Shown here: positions 60,729 to 64,000 of the stretch, piece by piece | Numbering within the stretch: position 1 is the first letter of the stretch | Layout: each line of letters starts with the position of its first letter | DNA from: Siphonodentalium dalli | Taxonomy: Eukaryota > Mollusca > Scaphopoda > Gadilida > Siphonodentaliidae | Length of the DNA stretch: 64,000 nt | Reading direction: 5' to 3' | NCBI GenBank assembly: GCA_032622095.1 | Contig: CP136065.1 | Span: 246,511,474 to 246,575,473, forward strand | The notes under the pieces: model-generated | What the model was told of the DNA's origin: nothing | Seen by the model: only the letters and a program-made list of their open reading frames with translations | Database searches by the model: none | Position numbers and translations under genes: made by a program

Positions 60729-60736
60729 AATACACC

Positions 60737-61936
60737 CAGGGATGTGGCTAGAGTGGGGGGGGGGGGGGTGGGGGTGTCCACATTGGGAACTTCCAACTGC
60801 ACCCCCCCCCCCCCTTGAGTCGGAATCACAACACAACTTTTTGCATAATTCCATTTGCACCCCCCCCCCCCCTTGAATCAGAATCACAGACCAAACACAA
60901 ATTTTGCATAATTCCATTTGCACCCCCTTGAATCAGAATCACAGACCAAACACAAGTTTTGCATAATTCCATTTGCACCCCCCTTGCACATCAGTCCTCA
61001 GGCCTAATATCCTATGTATTCATAAACTATGTTGTTATATATGCCCGGTATAAGAAAATTAAGATACTTTAACCTGAGAATTGCATAAATCCTAACATCT
61101 AGTAGCCTACCCCAGACAAATGCACACGGCTACGGGTAAGACACCAGGACATTGTGTCCGTCCATGTTTGTTCAGTCCGGTGTGAGAAAATTTGGAAAAC
61201 TATACAAGAAAATCGCAAATCGTAGCATCTAGACTGGCCTCAACTGAAGCTTCCCTAGTGTTGGAAATTTCAAACCTCATACTCCCTCTTAGGTTGGAAA
61301 AATCTCCAACTGATGACCATTTCAGTCCACAAGTTTGACCGAATGTACTAAACTATTGTTTTGTTAAACTAATTAGCAGTTTTGTATTGGTCACGGGGGA
61401 GGGACAGTGACACACCGGGCCGACCATGGTTCGGCCAGGTGTTCGAAAATTTAGAAATCTGAACAAGAAAATCGCAAAATCCTAGCATCTAGACTAGTCT
61501 CAAGTCTTCTTAGAGTTGGAAATTTCAAACCTGACACCCCCCCCACTTAGGTTGGAAAATTTCCAAATGATGACAATGTTGACCAAATGTATGACAATAT
61601 TGTTTTCTTAAATTTAGTAGCAGTTTTGACTAGCCACGGGGGAGGACCAGGACACAAGCTTTCCAAGTGTTGGAAATTTCCAACCTGTCACCCCCATAAG
61701 GTTGGAAAATTTCCAACTGATGACCATTTCAGTCCAAAATTTTGACAAAAAATAGGAAAATATGCAAATATTGGTCCAAAAACAATTAATTCCCCCCAAT
61801 AAATTGTTTGAAAATCAAACGACAAGAACATTTTCAACCCATTGTTGGTGTGAAATGAAATTTCCAACTGTTGAAAATTTTGACCAAAGTTGGGGAGTGA
61901 GACACCCCCACACCACCACCTCTAGCCACATCCCTG
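60737..61936. mobile_element. Non-autonomous hAT-like element, 1200 bp
   Basis: Inverted ends CAGGGATGTGGCTAGAG / CTCTAGCCACATCCCTG, with perfect direct AATACACC at 60729-60736 and 61937-61944. Inside are a ~58-bp repeat (GCATAATTCCATTTGCACCC, 60840-60990) and a ~258-bp repeat (GCATCTAGACT, GGTTGGAAAATTTCCAACTG, 61190-61800), plus C and G runs. Confidence 0.92.
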
Positions 61937-61944
61937 AATACACC

Positions 61945-63235
61945 TTCTTCCGTGGAACCTTCAAACGGCTAGAACAATTTGAAGTGGGAGATGACTTATT
62001 GTGATTATTGTACAAATCTGCTAGTTTACTTTAAATTTCTGTGACACAACATCATGTTGATGACATTATATTACTATGATTATCAATCCACACTAACTCG
62101 TTCGATAGGCCATTGGGGCTTTTACGAGTATATCATGTAACTGTAAATAGAGCAAATATAATGTTATACTACGACATTGGCCAATACATGCGAAAGCTTA
62201 AAATAGGCCTGAAGATCACAGGTAAATCACAGGTAAAAAAAATTGTGACGCTGGGTGAACCTGAAACCATCCAACCAGATGACTATCCGGTATCCGGTGC
62301 AGACCGAAGTTTATACCGCACTTCCGGGAAAGTTACGCTCCGGGTACTTTTTTTCAGGGTTCTTGCACAACAACACGCAACTAAATCGAGATTACCCTAA
62401 AATTAAAGTTTTGCTATTCTTAAAAAATAGCTAGTTGGTGTTTATACCACCATTGGAAGGCTAGGACAGGTAATTTCACTATATAAGTTTTGAGGGTAAC
62501 GTATTATCGTTCCGAAAAACAGCAAATTTCCTAATTTCGATGGGGTAATGAGGTATCGGTCGCAGCGTCTATAGCAACTTCATAACTCTTGACATATCAG
62601 GTCTGGCAATTCCCAAATACAGCTATTGTAGCTACATTTGACTATCATAAAGCAATATTTTACCAATTGGCATGGCGCATAGTCATTACTATGGTGACAC
62701 AGTAAAAGTTGTAGTCCGATTTGGGGGAGGTGTGGGGGCGGTAAGTTGTGGATCCGGGCCCACTGGCCCCAGGGCCCACTCGCCCCAGGCAGTTTTTGGG
62801 GCGAGCTGGCCCAGCTTTCAGGGGCGGGTTGGCCCGGGTATTACATTTGTATTAAAGTTGTAAATAAGCCTCGGTTAATATATATTAATATATTAATTTT
62901 TTAAGTTCAGATTATGAAATTTCAGAATTATGTCCATCAATTTTGACATTTAGATTACTTTAGGCACGTTTGTTAGCAAAGATAATAGCCAGTATATCAC
63001 ACTACTAGTTGGTTTTAACAACGAACCGGCGAATTCATAAATAACAATAATGAACTGTTTTCACATTCTGGATATTAAAGTTTCTCTTAGGCCTAAAAAA
63101 AAAATACGTTTGTTTCCGCTAACCCGACCGACCCTATTTTAAGCCGCCGACCCTAAACTTTTTATTGCCAATTTAGGTCCCAATTCATATCATAACAAGA
63201 TGCAAAACATTTATATCTATTATATATTTTTGGAA
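61945..63235. other. Intergenic, nothing recognised
   Basis: A GC-rich patch at 62750-62850 repeats GGGCCCACTSGCCCCAGG and its inverse. No gene recognised. Confidence 0.4.
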
Positions 63236-63830
63236 GATCTGTGTCTGTGTGTGGTGTGAGGGTGTGTGTGTCTGTGTGTTCGCGATGGACTCGAAAATGG
63301 CCAAACCGATTTCGATGAAACTTGGTATGTGGGGGTATTTTCGGCCGAGAACTGGCATAGGCCTATTAATTTGTCCGTGCGACATGACCTTGACCTTGAA
63401 ATCGGGTAATTTCAAGGTCAAACGCCCGAATATCACGGGATTTCGAGGAAACTTGGTATGTGGGGGTACTTTCTTATGGCGAGTCTCTTAAGCATATTCA
63501 TTTGCCCGCGCGACGTGACCCTGACCTTGAAATCGGGTAACTTCAAGGTCAAATCGTCAATTTTGATGGGATTTCGACGAAATTTGATACGTGGGGTTAC
63601 TTTTGTCCACTGATTGTTTTGGACGGGTCCAATCGTGACCCCGACCAGACCTTGACCTTCAAAATGATAAATTCAAGGTCAAAATCGGGTAAAACCGGAT
63701 GGATTTCGACGGGCACGTTTGTCGGGTACTTGTGTCCGGGCAGTGTTTTTGGACTGGTCAAATCGTGACCCCACTTGACCTTGACCTTCAAGGTCAAAGC
63801 CCGGACGAAGTCGGGTCACCTTCTAGTCTA
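63236..63830. repeat. Tandem repeat with GAAACTTGGTATGTGGGG and TGACCTTGACCTTGAAATC
   Basis: About four diverged units of roughly 125-150 bases, each with a GATTTCGANGAAACTTGGTA start and a TTCAAGGTCAAA block. Probably continues at a low level to the window end (CAAATTTCGTATGTAAGTG at 63904). Confidence 0.85.
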
Positions 63831-64000
63831 TACTATATATTTTGAGACTTCGTATATATGTGTGTACTTCATAGAATCCAAAACACGTGTACAGATTGAG
63901 ATCAAATTTCGTATGTAAGTGTAAAATCCCACCGACACCGCCGTAATCGTGTTTTCGAGAAGCTCTGAGCACCCTTTATCCACTCCCAGTCATCGAAATC
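63831..64000. other. Window edge, nothing recognised
   Basis: Short unassigned stretch after the tandem repeat. Confidence 0.3.

Overview
This is eukaryotic nuclear DNA, almost certainly from an invertebrate animal. It is AT-rich, the genes are split by introns with GT..AG borders, and most of the space is transposon-derived hairpins and tandem repeats. A mollusc or another lophotrochozoan is my guess from the repeat style, but nothing in the window proves the taxon. There are no bacterial operons, CRISPR arrays or rRNA genes. Two host genes can be supported, both on the + strand.

Gene 1 (791..32347) is the 3' eleven coding exons of a GALNT10-type polypeptide N-acetylgalactosaminyltransferase, a Golgi enzyme that starts mucin-type O-glycosylation. 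The exons join in a consistent frame to 549 residues and a stop codon. The exon or exons for the N-terminal tail, membrane anchor and first part of the stem lie upstream of the window. Gene 2 (52338..54320) is a complete two-exon sideroflexin of 323 residues, closest by eye to SFXN2, a mitochondrial inner-membrane transporter.

Layout. 1-790: intron with a 39-bp minisatellite ending just before the first visible exon. 885-12073: an 11-kb intron packed with nested hairpin elements and a ~165-bp tandem array. 12074-32347: the remaining GALNT exons, with introns full of TTAA-flanked (piggyBac-like) and 8-bp-duplication (hAT-like) non-autonomous elements. 32348-52200: intergenic DNA with several large minisatellites, including about 62 copies of a 46-bp unit at 39875-42731. 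52230-54320: the sideroflexin gene. 54645-56480: a large foldback. 57000-64000: more dispersed elements, a 1.2-kb hAT-like element and a tandem array at the right edge.

The most unusual feature is in the GALNT gene. Five of its ten visible introns (after exons 2, 3, 4, 8 and 10) begin with one or more tandem copies of the preceding exon's 3' end together with its 5' splice site. Copies of exon 5' ends or acceptor regions also occur for exons 4, 6 and 11, and the sideroflexin acceptor is duplicated inside its own intron. The result is dozens of decoy splice sites beside real ones. A second pattern is a palindromic module centred on TTCTCTTATATATGCGAG that recurs, usually as inverted pairs, in element families with different termini.
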